Of a stretch of DNA of 64,000 bases, positions 24,273 through 35,300 are shown one piece after another. Location: the NCBI GenBank assembly GCA_964020975.1, contig OZ026628.1, positions 57,015,522-57,079,521 of the forward strand, written 5' to 3'. The translations under genes and the position numbers were made by a program. How positions within the stretch are numbered: position 1 is the stretch's first letter; the number at the start of each line of letters is the position of its first letter. The DNA comes from Hermodice carunculata (lineage: Eukaryota; Annelida; Polychaeta; Eunicida; Amphinomidae). The notes beneath the pieces were generated by a model. That model was not told the DNA's origin. It made no database searches and saw only the letters and a list, made by a program, of their open reading frames with translations.

Positions 24273-24326
24273 CATGCATGCATGCATGCATGCATGCATG
24301 TATGTATGTATGTATGTATGTATGTA
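24231..24326. repeat. Compound (TGTA)n(TGCA)n(TGTA)n microsatellite
   Basis: A block of TGCA units is embedded between two blocks of TGTA units, about 95 bases in all. Confidence 0.97.
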
Positions 24327-24329
24327 AGA

Positions 24330-24860
24330 AATGGATAGTCTCAGGAAGAAAATGACGTTCAAATGCACAACTCACAATACCTCGGGATTATTCATAATCT
24401 TCAGCTCCCAGATTTTTCTCTTTTTTGCGGGGGGGGGGGGTCGTTTCTTTTCTGCATTTCTTCGCAAATCTGGTAGAGGTGGATACATCATCTGATTGGG
24501 TGGAGTTTTTTAGAGGCGCGTACAATCCCCAGCATTTGCTACAGTTGTATCCTGTGTATGCATGTAAGAAACTGGTAGTCTTAGGAAAATTGAACATTCA
24601 AATTTATAAGTCGCATTAACCAGGGATTATTCGTAATCTTCATCGTTTACTTGGAAATAGTTAGCTCAGATATATGTGGGCGGGGATCGAAAACCAAGGT
24701 TTGAGAAGCTGCTAAATTTTGGGGTTTTTTCGTTCCTCTTCAGCGTTCCTTACCAAATTTGGTATAAGCGGATACGTCATCTTATTGGAGGGACTTTGCC
24801 AGAGGGGTGTAAGAAAGGAGTGATTTCATTGGATCATGTACTGACTTTGGAGCCCAGCAA
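24330..24860 (+). repeat. Degenerate tandem units, period about 300 bp
   Basis: 'taagaaatggatagtctcag' (24,326) recurs as 'taagaaactggtagtcttag' (24,563), each followed by 'ttcaaat', 'gggattattc.taatctt'. 'ggtggatacatcatctgatt' (24,477) recurs as 'agcggatacgtcatcttatt' (24,766). Units are diverged, and a related block lies near 26,520-26,650. Confidence 0.55.
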
Positions 24861-24906
24861 CCACTTTTCATCCCTTTACTTTTATTTAGGAATGTCCCAG
24901 ATACAC

Positions 24907-24913
24907 TATAAAA
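24907..24913 (+). promoter_or_regulatory. Candidate TATA box
   Basis: TATAAAA about 110 bases upstream of a clean donor site. It is followed by a small inverted repeat (AAAGACG...CGTCTTT, 24,911-24,937) and then by two splice-flanked segments. The start site would be near 24,937-24,940. Confidence 0.45.
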
Positions 24914-24936
24914 GACGCCGCAATTCGACGCGTCTT

Positions 24937-25188
24937 TAATTGTTGAACAGTCGACAACACAACAAGAACGATCTCTCCGAAATATCCAGGGTGACTTGCA
25001 TTGCTCGTTGCCGTAATTTGGTAAGTTTGCACGTTGTAAAAATTTTGATTTAATTTATCTCTGAGTGAGCATGGTGGGCTGTTTCTTGTGAGCATGATAT
25101 TTAAATTCAATTCAACTTTGTTTCAGATATATGGTGGACCAGGAAATGGAACTGAATTGCATGGTGCAAACGACCACGGCTGAATAGT
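24937..25188 (+). ncRNA. Candidate spliced transcript, two small exons
   Basis: Exon 1 (about 24,937-25,020) ends at aatttg|gtaagt. A 106-bp intron ends at actttgtttcag| and exon 2 (25,127-25,188, 62 nt) ends at aatagt|gtaagt. All splice sites are close to consensus. Exon 2 holds ATG GTG GAC CAG and an 18-codon frame that stops at TAG just before the donor, and other frames also stop. It is therefore either a 5' untranslated leader of a gene further right or a non-coding RNA. No downstream exon was identified. Confidence 0.4.
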
Positions 25189-26510
25189 GTAAGTGCACTT
25201 TAACGCATTATCAGATGAATTATTTCACTTTATTTTCTCGGTAAATATTATATCATTCTGTTGTAATTTATCAGTATTGTGGCAGTTACTTTGAGGTTTT
25301 TGTCTTCTTATAGGTTGGGGTTCCTTTGAATCTTGCACATTAAGCAAATGTGATATGTATGATCTTTTTGATGGTTTGTGAAATTACACCCGTTTAAATG
25401 CAATTAAAGTGCAAGTTCCATGTTAAGTACCAACTTAGTAATAATCAAAGGAAGATTGCTTGATAGTCAAGGATAACATTTCAACGTGAACATAGCAAGG
25501 TTCACAAGACCTGGTCAAAATTCGTCGGCGAACAAATACATCACTTTGCTGAAAGGTCGGATATATATATATATATTTATTTTGCCAATAAGTTTAGCCT
25601 TACTAAACAAGGTAATTTCGTGTTTTATTTGACAAAAGAAATTAAAAAAAAACAGATTTGATTTATATTCAGATTTTGTTGCAAAGACTAGTCGTTGTCG
25701 TTGAATTGTCCATGAAAGAAAATGTGTGGAAAGATGTGTGTGGAATAAAACATATACAATTGAGTGGTGCTGGCATCAAGCAAGGTTGTGAGCTATTAAA
25801 ACATGTGTGTTGAACACTCTTTCAAAAGTTCAAGGAGTTTGAGTTATGTCAGTTTAGTAATGATCTGGTTAAAGGTTTTAATATTATTTCTGTCACCAAT
25901 ACACTATATTTATATATAAGATTAAAACAACCTAGTAGAGGGCTGCTCAAGATAATACCTAGTTTTAAATACACCGTGATAAGTTCATTTAAAGCAAATA
26001 TTACATTTTGGAAGGACTTGATTAAAGAACTTAAATGATTTCCAAAGGATAAGATTGTTTTGTTTCAATGCTTGAAAAATACATACATACATGTAGAACA
26101 AATTACGCGCTCACAAGAAAATTGGGAAAAGACCACTAGCTGACATTATTGGTCAGACTGAAGCATCTTCCAAAAGTCAAGAGTTGCTCAAAGTTAATGT
26201 AACTACATACTTAAAATTAATGAATTCAGAATATTGTAAGATATTATAGCTGAACTCAGAAAGTCCCTTGTGGTTCCTTTACACATATCACGTCTAATGG
26301 CGAAAAAAAGCTTACTTTTCGCTGGCACAGAAATACCCGAGCCGACTTAAGTGTTTGCCAACATTCCTGGTACCACGACTTTCTGCTGAAATGTACTTTA
26401 GTTTTCTCGCCAGAAGCAAAAACATGTTCCATACATCTAATCGTCTGGACATTAGCCAGGTGAGAGTATTTTTAGTTTTAGAAGGCTCGAGAAGCTGCTT
26501 TTTCCCTTGA
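25189..26510. other. Intergenic or intronic, no supported gene
   Basis: A plus-strand stretch near 25,825-26,035 stays mostly open (FKEFELCQFSNDLVKGFNI, then KQPSRGLLKIIPSFKY) and looks coding-like, possibly a transposon relic; no family is recognised. Confidence 0.35.
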
Positions 26511-26850
26511 GAAGCTACTCTTCTCCATTCGTTGTGAAGCGAATATGGTCAGAGATACGCGCTCTTAGTGGAAGGACACTGTGAGAGGGGTTGAATTAGG
26601 AGAGATTTCGTCTGATCGAAATGTATCCCTTTGCTTTAATTATGGAATGTTCTGAGTATTCAGCAGAGGAAAGCATACCTTGAGATTTCTGCACTTTGGG
26701 GGACACATTCAACAGGTCGACAGAAAGCAAGGGCAATATTAATGAGTGTTCCCGGTATGGCTTCCCTTTAGTTTAAAATCCACGCAAGTAAGTAAGTTTG
26801 AAAGTTTAAAAAATTGTCGAATGAATTGAATGAAGCGAGCATGTAGCAGA

Positions 26851-26971
26851 ACATTGTCCACTCAGACACAATTTCTGATACTTTGCATGACAATGTGTGG
26901 TATTTAATTTGCTACATTGTCCACGCAGACACAATTTCTGATACTTTGCATGAAAATGTCTGGTATTTTAT
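26851..26971 (+). repeat. Two-copy tandem duplication, period 63 bp
   Basis: 'acattgtccactcagacac' (26,851) recurs as 'acattgtccacgcagacac' (26,914), followed by an almost identical 40 bases. This is a recent duplication. Confidence 0.9.
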
Positions 26972-28767
26972 TATCTGACATTTTTTTCTTTATCTATTTT
27001 TTAAAGGTTTTAGAATTTTAGGAAAACCTGCATGCGGTTTTATGGGCTATACTCATCAAGTAGTTTAGTTTACCACAGTGAAGTTGGGTTGCGTGATTGA
27101 AAACGACAAACGTAAAATTAGTATTTTATCTGCGATACAGATCAACAGAACTTCATGGAATCTGCAACAAAAGGAGGAAAGCTTTAGCAAGGCCAACAAA
27201 CCTAACAGCGAAAATATTACTCTGTCAAGGGAAAAAAGTTACATAGTACATAGACTGTGCTGCCTTGTATGGTTAGTGCATGAAGAAACTGATAGCTGTG
27301 GGCGGGGGTAGCAGTAGCTTTGGCAATAAGAGATCGAGAAAATGAATTCTGCCTGGCACCCTGATAATACTGAAAAAAAGTGATATATTGAAAATAGATG
27401 TCGAATATGTGCAATCAGTGCGCGAAGCAAGCAACTGCTACCCTTTAACTCAAACATGCAAATGTCCTTTAAGTGTTTTTACCAGCAGCAAAACTTATGT
27501 TCAAAATTAATCTTGTGTTAACGACTAATATCTTCAAATTACACGATAAAACTATGGTCATCGTGCATTACTGAAATTTGAAAACAGTATTTTGAATTGA
27601 ACCACTGATTCAAGACTTTACAGAGTACTCGCATTGCAGCACAGTTGGGTGCGTTCTTTTCAGCATTTTAACATGCAAATGAGGCACAATTCGTTAAACA
27701 ATCTTGAGTCCAACTTCTTTCAGTTTATGTAAAATGACGCACAAGGGAAGACCTGATAGAATGTCAACAAAAGAATAAATGTATGGCTGGTGAACAACTC
27801 GGTTATATTTCATACGAAAGTAATCAAAATCAAGATTTCATTATAGTAAAACTAAACAAGAATTTAGCGATAGTTGTAAAGAGAGTCCAAAACACACCTC
27901 TCCCATCGTTATGCAATACACTGCCGAAAAATGCCTGTGACTGCACAATGATTACAATGTTTTCATTTCATTCTCAATCGGGAATACTTTTCTATTTTAA
28001 TCCCCGTGATGTTTGGCCTTTATAACCAGGACGACCTAGCTAATTATCAAACTTAAGTAATGGCTCAGGACAGCTTCAAATTTCTGTTGATGTCTTGTAT
28101 TAAGGACTGTGGAACCTGCACTTGCATCAAGCCTGTCACTTTTGCTGAGCTAAATTCAACAAATGCTTGAACTGCCACCTTCGCAACGCCTATCGGGTAA
28201 TAAAATGATTATAATGGATGTACAGAATATCTACCCGCCCTCACAAAGAAAAATACTGGTGGTAGCACCTGTAAATTATTGCCAGCAAAATTAAAATACA
28301 ATGACCAAAAAGAGTTTCTTGAGTTCTGAATCACAACCAGATTTGATGATTTTGAAATTGAACTATTTAGTCGCTGTTGAAAATGTATATATCTGAAGAG
28401 GTTATGCAAGAAAATTTAAATCTTTCCTGAGCCACCAGGGTGTTTTTTAGGGTTAATTTCCTTTTTTGTACTGGTTTCTACATTCTGTGGCATGTTCGTA
28501 TATTTTAATAGTTTGGATATAGGTTATAAGCACCTAGGCTCTTTGTATAATTTTTCTTTTTGTTCAGAATTTGTACAAAAGAGGTTTCCTTTTAAAACCT
28601 TGTGAATTGTGTATAGTTCATTTCTGAGACGCATATTTGGTGCGATTCATTTTTAAAGTTGAAAATAGATTTCGTCTCTAAGCTTCGCTTCAAATAATGG
28701 TTGTACTGAAATCCCCTTTAACATGATTGTATTCGTAATAATGATCCCGGAATGGGCCAGATTATAG
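26972..28767. other. Intergenic, nothing recognised
   Basis: Short frames on both strands without recognised domains (for example 27,078-27,311 and 27,783-28,025). No repeats of note. Confidence 0.4.
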
Positions 28768-28858
28768 TTTTTCATATTATATCATCACCTGGCCGTATTT
28801 GACAGCCACAGCGGGGAACAGTTGTCACAGGCTGCTACAGATAGACTCAGGGAGTGTG
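28768..28858 (+). pseudogene. PP2C-like phosphatase exon scrap
   Basis: After a weak acceptor (attatag|) the plus strand reads FFILYHHLAVFDSHSG, then EQLSQAATDRLREC, and ends at a good donor (gtgtg|gtaagt). PP2C (PPM) phosphatases have 'FAVFDGHGG--AA--A---L', with the Asp and Gly binding the metal pair. Here the Gly residues are Ser, so a working site is doubtful. A 36-bp segment later a cag|atat acceptor follows, so the intron would be implausibly short. The match is short; treat as tentative. Confidence 0.35.
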
Positions 28859-28939
28859 GTAAGTTGCATGTCATTTAATTTTTTGCAGATATAAACACCA
28901 ATACTCATTATGAAGAACACAGACTTACGAGTCTTGGTG

Positions 28940-29150
28940 ATTTTACTCTTGTTGTGAAAATTGGTATGGGACTTAGGGCAGAGTCAGTGTTGTCAATCGA
29001 GGGGGCAACACAACCCCGACACTGTTCCAGAACACCCCTCGACATATCCACCACTTGAGTGTCGACTCTCGTGTGACATGCTTTAAAGGCATAAAGTTCC
29101 CTCCAGCCCCCCTTTGGGGAGCAGCCCCAACATTTTGGGAAGACTTGTTC
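28940..29150 (-). repeat. Inverted copy of the 24,060-24,210 repeat
   Basis: Reverse-complement match to the plus-strand block at 24.1 kb through 'gtggatatgtcgaggggt', 'ccctcgattgacaac' and 'gactctgccctaagt'. Confidence 0.6.
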
Positions 29151-29639
29151 GCACATTCACAATAATAATAATAGCAACACTTATCTATTTGATATTAACT
29201 ATTGAGATTCAGGACCATGCGTGTAGGAAATGAAAATGTGAATTTAATAGATATAATATAGTATATACATATTTTGCTTTCGAACATAGTCAAGACAAGA
29301 TGTGTGAAGGTAAGGCAGGTAGTCAACATAGGAAAAATATTAGATGTATAAATTTTTGTGTTTTAAAGGACGTAGTCAGACATGTAGAAAATGTAAAGAA
29401 ATCTTAGGGGAAAACAAATCCATGTGCTAAATTTTGGAGTGGCTCAGAAGTTTCATATGATATTTGTAAAGACTGAAGACTCAAGGCAATGAGGCATCAA
29501 GAGGAAATTGTGAGTAAGCAATAAGGAGTGCTGGTGAAAACAATAGCACTGACCTTTGCAAGTTATTCCCAATTTCCTTTATGTGTGGAGCCGATGATAA
29601 ACTTTCATAAATTTCTCGGCCCAAAGAAGTTAAGTTCGA
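29151..29639. other. Intergenic, probable decayed LINE flank
   Basis: No clear motif. It lies downstream, in transcription order, of the minus-strand LINE relic and may hold its unrecognisable remainder. Confidence 0.3.
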
Positions 29640-30290
29640 CTCCTTAAATTGACACTTAGATTATCATGAGATTCAAGTGTAAATGTAGTTGTCCTAGTTT
29701 TTTGAGATGTGTTAAAGCCTGATTGTCAGCATTTAACCAAATTTGAAATTTGTCAAGTTCAGTGGTAATATTTTCATAACTTGATATCATTATTTGTTTC
29801 ATGACAATAACTGATTTAAGATAACATGTAATATAAAGATTGGCCCAAGAATCCAAATATGACTACCGAAGTAGTCGCAGGTAAGATATTTGAACATTTC
29901 ATGGGACTGTAAATTAAAACTTTTTTCTTTTTTGAATAGCTTTAAAATCATCTCAACCACAGATTATTTAAAACTATATGTTAGGTTGTGTCAAAAAAAG
30001 TCATGTTCTAACGTACAAAATGCTTTATTTGAGTCCAAATATATTACTGGGCTTGTTTGATGGGCGTCTTCGTTGTGATAATTTCGGTCACGAAGTTCAA
30101 GTATAATTGCTTGCATGTTGATTGTGTCGGGCTTTTTGTGGAAAAGAGCATTATTATTAAACTAATCAAATAATTGTCCACAGGGAACAGTTTTTAGTTG
30201 CTTAAGTTAAAACTAATAGTACATTTAACCATTCAATATACAGTGTTAATAATTTCACGTGTGAAACTTGTTCTACTGTTTTAAACAAAA
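29640..30290 (-). mobile_element. LINE reverse transcriptase fragment (CR1/jockey-like)
   Basis: Reading the minus strand from 30,290 down gives DRNYHNEDAHQTSPVIYLDS, NKAFCTLEHDFF (motif A 'VYLDLSKAFDTLNHDILL'), YLTCDYFGSHI then WILGPIFILHVILN (the '[20 protein letters not shown]' motif) and ITTELDKFQIWLNADN ('IN-EL-K---WL-ANKLSLN'). The motif order is right, but the YADD box and parts between are lost and frames change. The first catalytic Asp is present. It is a heavily decayed, truncated copy without visible poly-A or target duplication. Confidence 0.8.
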
Positions 30291-30593
30291 CCAAGTTTCT
30301 GATAAGAAGCTAGTTTCTTTCTCACTGCACTTAGACAATTGGCGGCAACCTCTTGTGGGGTCCTGCGGAACCTCTTTTGTTTAAGCCAGCCCAAGCTACG
30401 AAAAGTGCCGAGACCTACAGACTCGGACACACTCGGCAGTTCCAGATTCAGCGTCTCTGGCATCTCAAGGACTCGATGAGGCCTGTATTGCCTAGGTGAA
30501 CTTTTACACTATTACAGCTGGAAAATCACGGTAAAGTGTGTCAAAAGTACGGTGAAGGTCCAAGGATCCTGTGTATATCCAATTCAGGTGAAA
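30291..30593. other. Short intergenic stretch
   Basis: A 60-codon minus-strand frame (RRTPQEVAANCLSAVRKKLA) looks coding-like but is not recognised. Confidence 0.3.
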
Positions 30594-30618
30594 CAAAACA
30601 AAAAAAACAAACAAAAAA

Positions 30619-30650
<32 letters not shown>

Positions 30651-30871
30651 CCAGAAAAAAAGAAAACCCCCCCAAAACACACAAAAAAAACCATTAAACA
30701 AAACACACAAAAAAATCACCCCCCCAAAAAACACAAAAAAAAAACAAAAAACAAAACAAAACAAAAAACCCACAAAAAAAACAAAAACAAAAAAACCCCA
30801 CAACAAAACAAAAACAAAAACCCCCAAACAAACCAAAAAAAAAAAAAAAACCACACACACACACACACACA
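30594..30871 (+). repeat. A/C-rich low-complexity tract at the arm boundary
   Basis: About 280 bases of almost pure A and C ending in a short (CA)n, directly abutting the first base of the left inverted-repeat arm (30,872). The right arm end at 52,614 has no such tract. Confidence 0.85.
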
Positions 30872-31012
30872 CAGTCATAAGAGAAGAGAGGTCTGAAAGA
30901 CATTTAGGCAAAAGGGACTTTTCTCCATATAATGTCCACTGCTATCAAGTAGTTAAATTTTTAGTGAGGAAATTCCCTAGATACATTAAGCTTTGTAAAA
31001 ACTATAAAGAAG

Positions 31013-31247
31013 ATTATCACAGCTTTGGTACCTATGAAATTAATATGGAAAAACCATGATAAGATATACTTTGACTAACAGTTCAACGTGTGTGTTCTTT
31101 CTGAATTATATACCGTCCATGTATTTCCGTTAGTTATGATATAGTTCACACGGATTGAATGCCATGAGCCACATATGAAACTAGCCAGAAACAAAAAGTA
31201 AATATTCATTCATTTCGTCTGATGTGTCCACCCGATCACCAGCGGCA
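31013..31247. repeat. Left-arm-only insertion, about 235 bp
   Basis: The right arm runs straight from the equivalent of 'aaaactataaa' into 'gagtttcgtcagcaaa'. The left arm has about 235 extra bases. No terminal inverted repeats or target duplication are obvious, so it may equally be a right-arm deletion. Confidence 0.75.
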
Positions 31248-32389
31248 ACATGAGAGTTTCGTCAGCAAAATGACCAAAATTTGTATGTATTAAATACATC
31301 ACGTGTATTATTCAATTACACAAATAAGTCAAAGAACAGACCTTTGCGGAACGCCAGTATCAAGGCATGTACCCCATATTACTTCAGGAGGAATAGCATG
31401 TTGTCACTTTTTCGGAAGACAAGATGTGATATGTAGATTGAACATGCCAAACTAATTCAAGTGAGCTAACCTTTGTCATACTTGAATTTGATGATGCAGA
31501 GCACGGTAGGTGGGCATATGTAATCCGTATTAGAACAGAATACCGCCCTATGGTTGTAATTCTTTGCAACACCTGGTTAGATGTATATAATATAACATCC
31601 GGCCCCAGAATATTAGACAGGAGACCTGTGTAAATAGCGTGTTCTCAGCCGACTTTGATATTCATCCCGTAATAGGTATAAACATGTTGGTGCCTAGAAG
31701 TGGTCATGCACATTTTAAGCAATTAGAAATTTGGCTCTAGAGGAGCTTTTTGAAGATTTTGCGAAGAAAAAGAACTGAAGGAAAGAAAGATGAATCATCA
31801 CAATATATATATTATCATTGCTGCATGCCCTTTTGAACTAACTAGGTAATGACCTACATAAGGTAATTCTTCACCAATTTGTTAAGTGAATATGGTTGAC
31901 GGGTTTGGAAAAGAAGTCAAAAATGTGAATTACCATCCCAATCCCCGTTGACTTACACTATACTGGATAAAAATGTATGCATTAGCCAGACAGTACCCAA
32001 ATTGAAAAATCTGCAATCTGCCACATCCACTCTTGCTGATCCACTTTGTTCAAGCCTTCATAGTGCAAACCCTCAGAAATTGTAAGAAATAAAAAATACA
32101 GCCCCGTCTGGTCAACACATTCAGGAACTTAGGTCCCCCAATTTGCCTCAATGCAATGCTGGGGGACTTGGCCAAGCAGTTTTGTGACTCTGGAATCTTC
32201 CTGCTGTCATTGTTGGTTTGAAATTGATGAATGTGGGACATGTTTTCCTTAACTATTACATGTATATGGGCAATTTCTCAAAAGGGATAAGCTGATGAAG
32301 GGCTGGTGGTAGCTCCGCCCCCCCCCCCCGCCAGTCTGTTGGCCATGTTACCCTCTCCTGTTGGATGTAATGTGCCCGATTGTCATCGT

Positions 32390-33285
32390 TCCTTCGTCCG
32401 TCAACAATTCACATTTTTCACTTCTCCTAAACCGTCAGCCAGATCCACTTTAAACTTGGTGGGGATATGGCTTGGGTAGGTTTCTACCACATTTGTTCAA
32501 ATGGTCATGGTCCAGTGATTTTGGAGTTTTTATGAATTTTTCTGTTTATTTTGGGGGGAAATTTTTTTAAAATCTTCTCTGAAACCGCTGGGCCAATTGA
32601 TTACAAATTGGACAGGGTCACTTCTGGGGACTCCCAGAGCTTAAATTGATCAATAGGTGGCGCTGTGATTTTTTCTATTTTTATATTAATTTTTGTGCGT
32701 TTTCGCTATTTTCGACTTTTTCTCCAAAGCTCTGTCTCAGATTGTGCTGAAACTTGGTATAAATGTTGCCTGTGGAAGGATCACACCCAGTAGTTCACTA
32801 GGTGGTGTTGCAATGGTTATTCACATGTTCAACTTTATCTCCAAAACTACCTTCCAGATTCAGTTCAAACTTGAAGGGGATGTGCCTTGGGTGAGTTTTT
32901 ACCAATTTGTTTTAAATGGTCGTGGTCCATTGACTTTTTTTCCCAAAATCTGAAAAAAGTTTGTATCCCTGTATATACTTGGCCAGTTACTTCGAAATTG
33001 CGTAGAGACACTTCTGGGCCAAGTGACAATATCAGGGTATAACATACTACTAATGTATTATATTATGATAGACTGTACAAGCAGATTTTGCCATCTGAAT
33101 CATAAGACTTTCGGGGTAGATACAGGATTGATTTATTTCAGTTCTTGTCATTCCACTGACACATCAGTTTGATGTGGAGCTCAGGTAGAACATGGGTGAC
33201 CTCGATCCTGTCCCAAGTTCACAGAGCCACAAGTGTGATGGATATCTAGGTCAGCTGAGCATGGGCTGTTCACACAGCCCTCTTG
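32390..33285 (-). repeat. Dispersed repeat R1, left-arm copy
   Basis: Its minus strand begins 'caagagggctgtgtgaacag' and follows the R1 order through internal units with 'accaagttt', 'ccacctagtgaac' and 'tcactggaccat'. The inverted counterpart lies in the right arm. Apparent proteins such as that from 32,693 are translations of this repeat. Confidence 0.8.
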
Positions 33286-33509
33286 TTTTGTTTTGTTTTT
33301 TCATCCATTAAATCCTGACAAAATTTGTTTTCCAATACACACTATGACCAACTAATACAACTTCTTCAATATACTAGTGCTTTTTCTGCCATATATACCG
33401 AAGTTGTTTTGAGGTGAGCACATTATCCTAACTATGACCATTTTTGACATCAACAATGGACATGTAGGTAACATAAGCACACTGACAAACACGTTTTCTT
33501 ACCAGTTAG

Positions 33510-33690
33510 CCCTTTCCCCCTCAAACCGGCCAAAACCGGCTGGTGGTCAAATGTCGTCTGCTTCAGTGATTTGAACTAATCTCAGCAGTTATGAAAAACA
33601 ATTTGACTGAGAAATGTACATGAGACTTATCAAGATCACATGCCCCAGGTCAACAGCTTTCCTTGGCATGGGTTGGGCACTTAGCCCTAA
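33510..33690 (+). mobile_element. Hairpin MITE, left-arm copy, truncated at hairpin centre
   Basis: Starts ttag|CCCTTTCCCCC, then 'ccggccaaaaccggctggtg', 'tgtcgtctgcttcagtg' and 'tgagacttatcaagatcac'. It breaks off just inside the hairpin ('ggcatgggttgggcactta'), then continues with arm sequence 'ccctaatcatg'. The right-arm copy is full length with both hairpin sides. Confidence 0.8.
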
Positions 33691-34429
33691 TCATGAAGGT
33701 GGTTTACCTGTGGTTTAGCGTATTCCATGGAACAAGCATGGTGTATTGTCTACTCCGTATGCATAAAGGTGTTGCAGAGTTACCACTGGTGTAAAGTCAC
33801 ACTTTGTCTAAGAATCCGTATGCAAGAAGGAAGTGTAGCTTGATTCATGGTGCAAATGGCCTGAAACTGCCCTATATCTGAAAACATGCCAGGGGGATAG
33901 TTAAACGGAGGCGTGAGTCCCAGTGGGAGTCAATTTCCTTGTATGCGAGGGACCTGTTATGATATGTAAAGTAAACAATCAGACCACTGTACATTTAGTG
34001 AGTGTTCATATATGGTAAAATGTCAAATAGTGATACCAATTCGTGATACGAAAGAGCTCCATTCCCCTACCTTGTGTTTTTACCATTAATGAACAAAATT
34101 GTACTGTGTGTACATTAGTCAAACATAGCAATATGTACGCACTATCTGAATATTACATGTGTTTGCTCTACTGCGAATCTACACATGGAAATACTGAAAT
34201 TACAGAAATCCGGACAGTGTCCATTAATAGTATGAACAAAAATGATACTTTCAACATTTCAGCAACATGTTTTGCATAACATAACAAATTCAACTACAAG
34301 TATAAATATTCATATATAATTGAAACAATAATAGTTAATTGAGTCACAAGTGACCGAATAATGTCGCAGTATACGTCACTTCAAACAAAATCAAGTATTG
34401 CATAGCAATACATTATCCCCCAACGGCGG

Positions 34430-34920
34430 ATAGGTAATACAGTTGACCGAATTTTGGTGTGCAACACACCCATAACCTGTAATGTGTCAACACACCATGG
34501 TAGATGTACATGTTAGTGTATATGAAGTATGGTCATGACAAACTAAAACAATATAAAAGGTCAATATCAATGTCAATGTGACCAAATTAAGCGAGCAACA
34601 CACCCCTATATCCACCCACCAAATGAGGTAGAATCAATTCTTATGGAACAAGGAACATGGCTTGTACAAGACAAGGTGAAAGGTTGTGGGGTAAAAAGGC
34701 AAGAAATATGTCACAGTGACCCAATTTTGGCGCATGTCACTCAGCTATTCTATGAAGTGTTTACACACAAAATTTGGTTGGTTTGGGGTAGGGTAAAAGA
34801 TATTAGGCCTGGTCACGGTAAAATCATATGACCGGTCAAAGGTAAAGATCATGATGACCCAATTTTTAGTGCATGACACACGCCAATCCCGTGAAACATA
34901 CGGCAGCAAAATATCCTTGG
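34430..34920 (+). repeat. Degenerate tandem array, period about 137 bp, left arm
   Basis: The word 'tgacccaattttgg(c/t)gc' with 'a(c)ac' after it starts at 34,443, 34,579, 34,717 and 34,855 (spacings 136, 138 and 138). A lone further unit lies at 35,847. Units differ from each other far more than the arms do, so the array predates the arm duplication. Confidence 0.75.
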
Positions 34921-35112
34921 ATCATGGACCTACTATCAGATAGTAGTTCCATGTTGGATTAGGTCTTATGGAACATGATTGAAACATTCCCGTGTTTCGA
35001 AGAAAAGCGGGCATTTTTTTCTGAATGTGCAACACAGTAAACTAGCCTACATGACGGAAAAGGGGCGACGTAAGTACAGGAGATGCGAAGCATGGTGACG
35101 TGATTTGGGGTT

Positions 35113-35300
35113 GTTTTTTCTTTTTTTGGGGGGGGGGGGGATTTGTATGGTTGCAATGCAGGTATTCAGTCACTCTAAGTCGGACCTTCAATATACACAC
35201 TCGAAATTTATCAACGCTTTCTATTTGAAAGGAGGTTTTTGTAACTTTTTTTTTGTTTTTTTGTTTTTGTTTTTGTTTTTTTGTTTTGTTTTGTTTTTGA
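35113..35300 (+). repeat. T/G junction and T-rich tract
   Basis: T7 followed by about thirteen G (35,120-35,140), then a TTTTTG-rich stretch to 35,300. Both are shorter in the right arm. Confidence 0.7.

Noticed and set aside
24231-24326. CRISPR-like or regulatory array
   Set aside because: Simple tetranucleotide microsatellite in animal DNA; no spacers.
30504-30911. Long frames on both strands (Phe/Gly-rich and Lys/Pro-rich)
   Set aside because: Products of the A/C-rich low-complexity tract; the same happens at 2,338-2,558 and 19,014-19,164.
32693-32953. 86-codon frame repeated in both arms, looking conserved
   Set aside because: It lies wholly in the R1 non-coding repeat; conservation is explained by the arm duplication.
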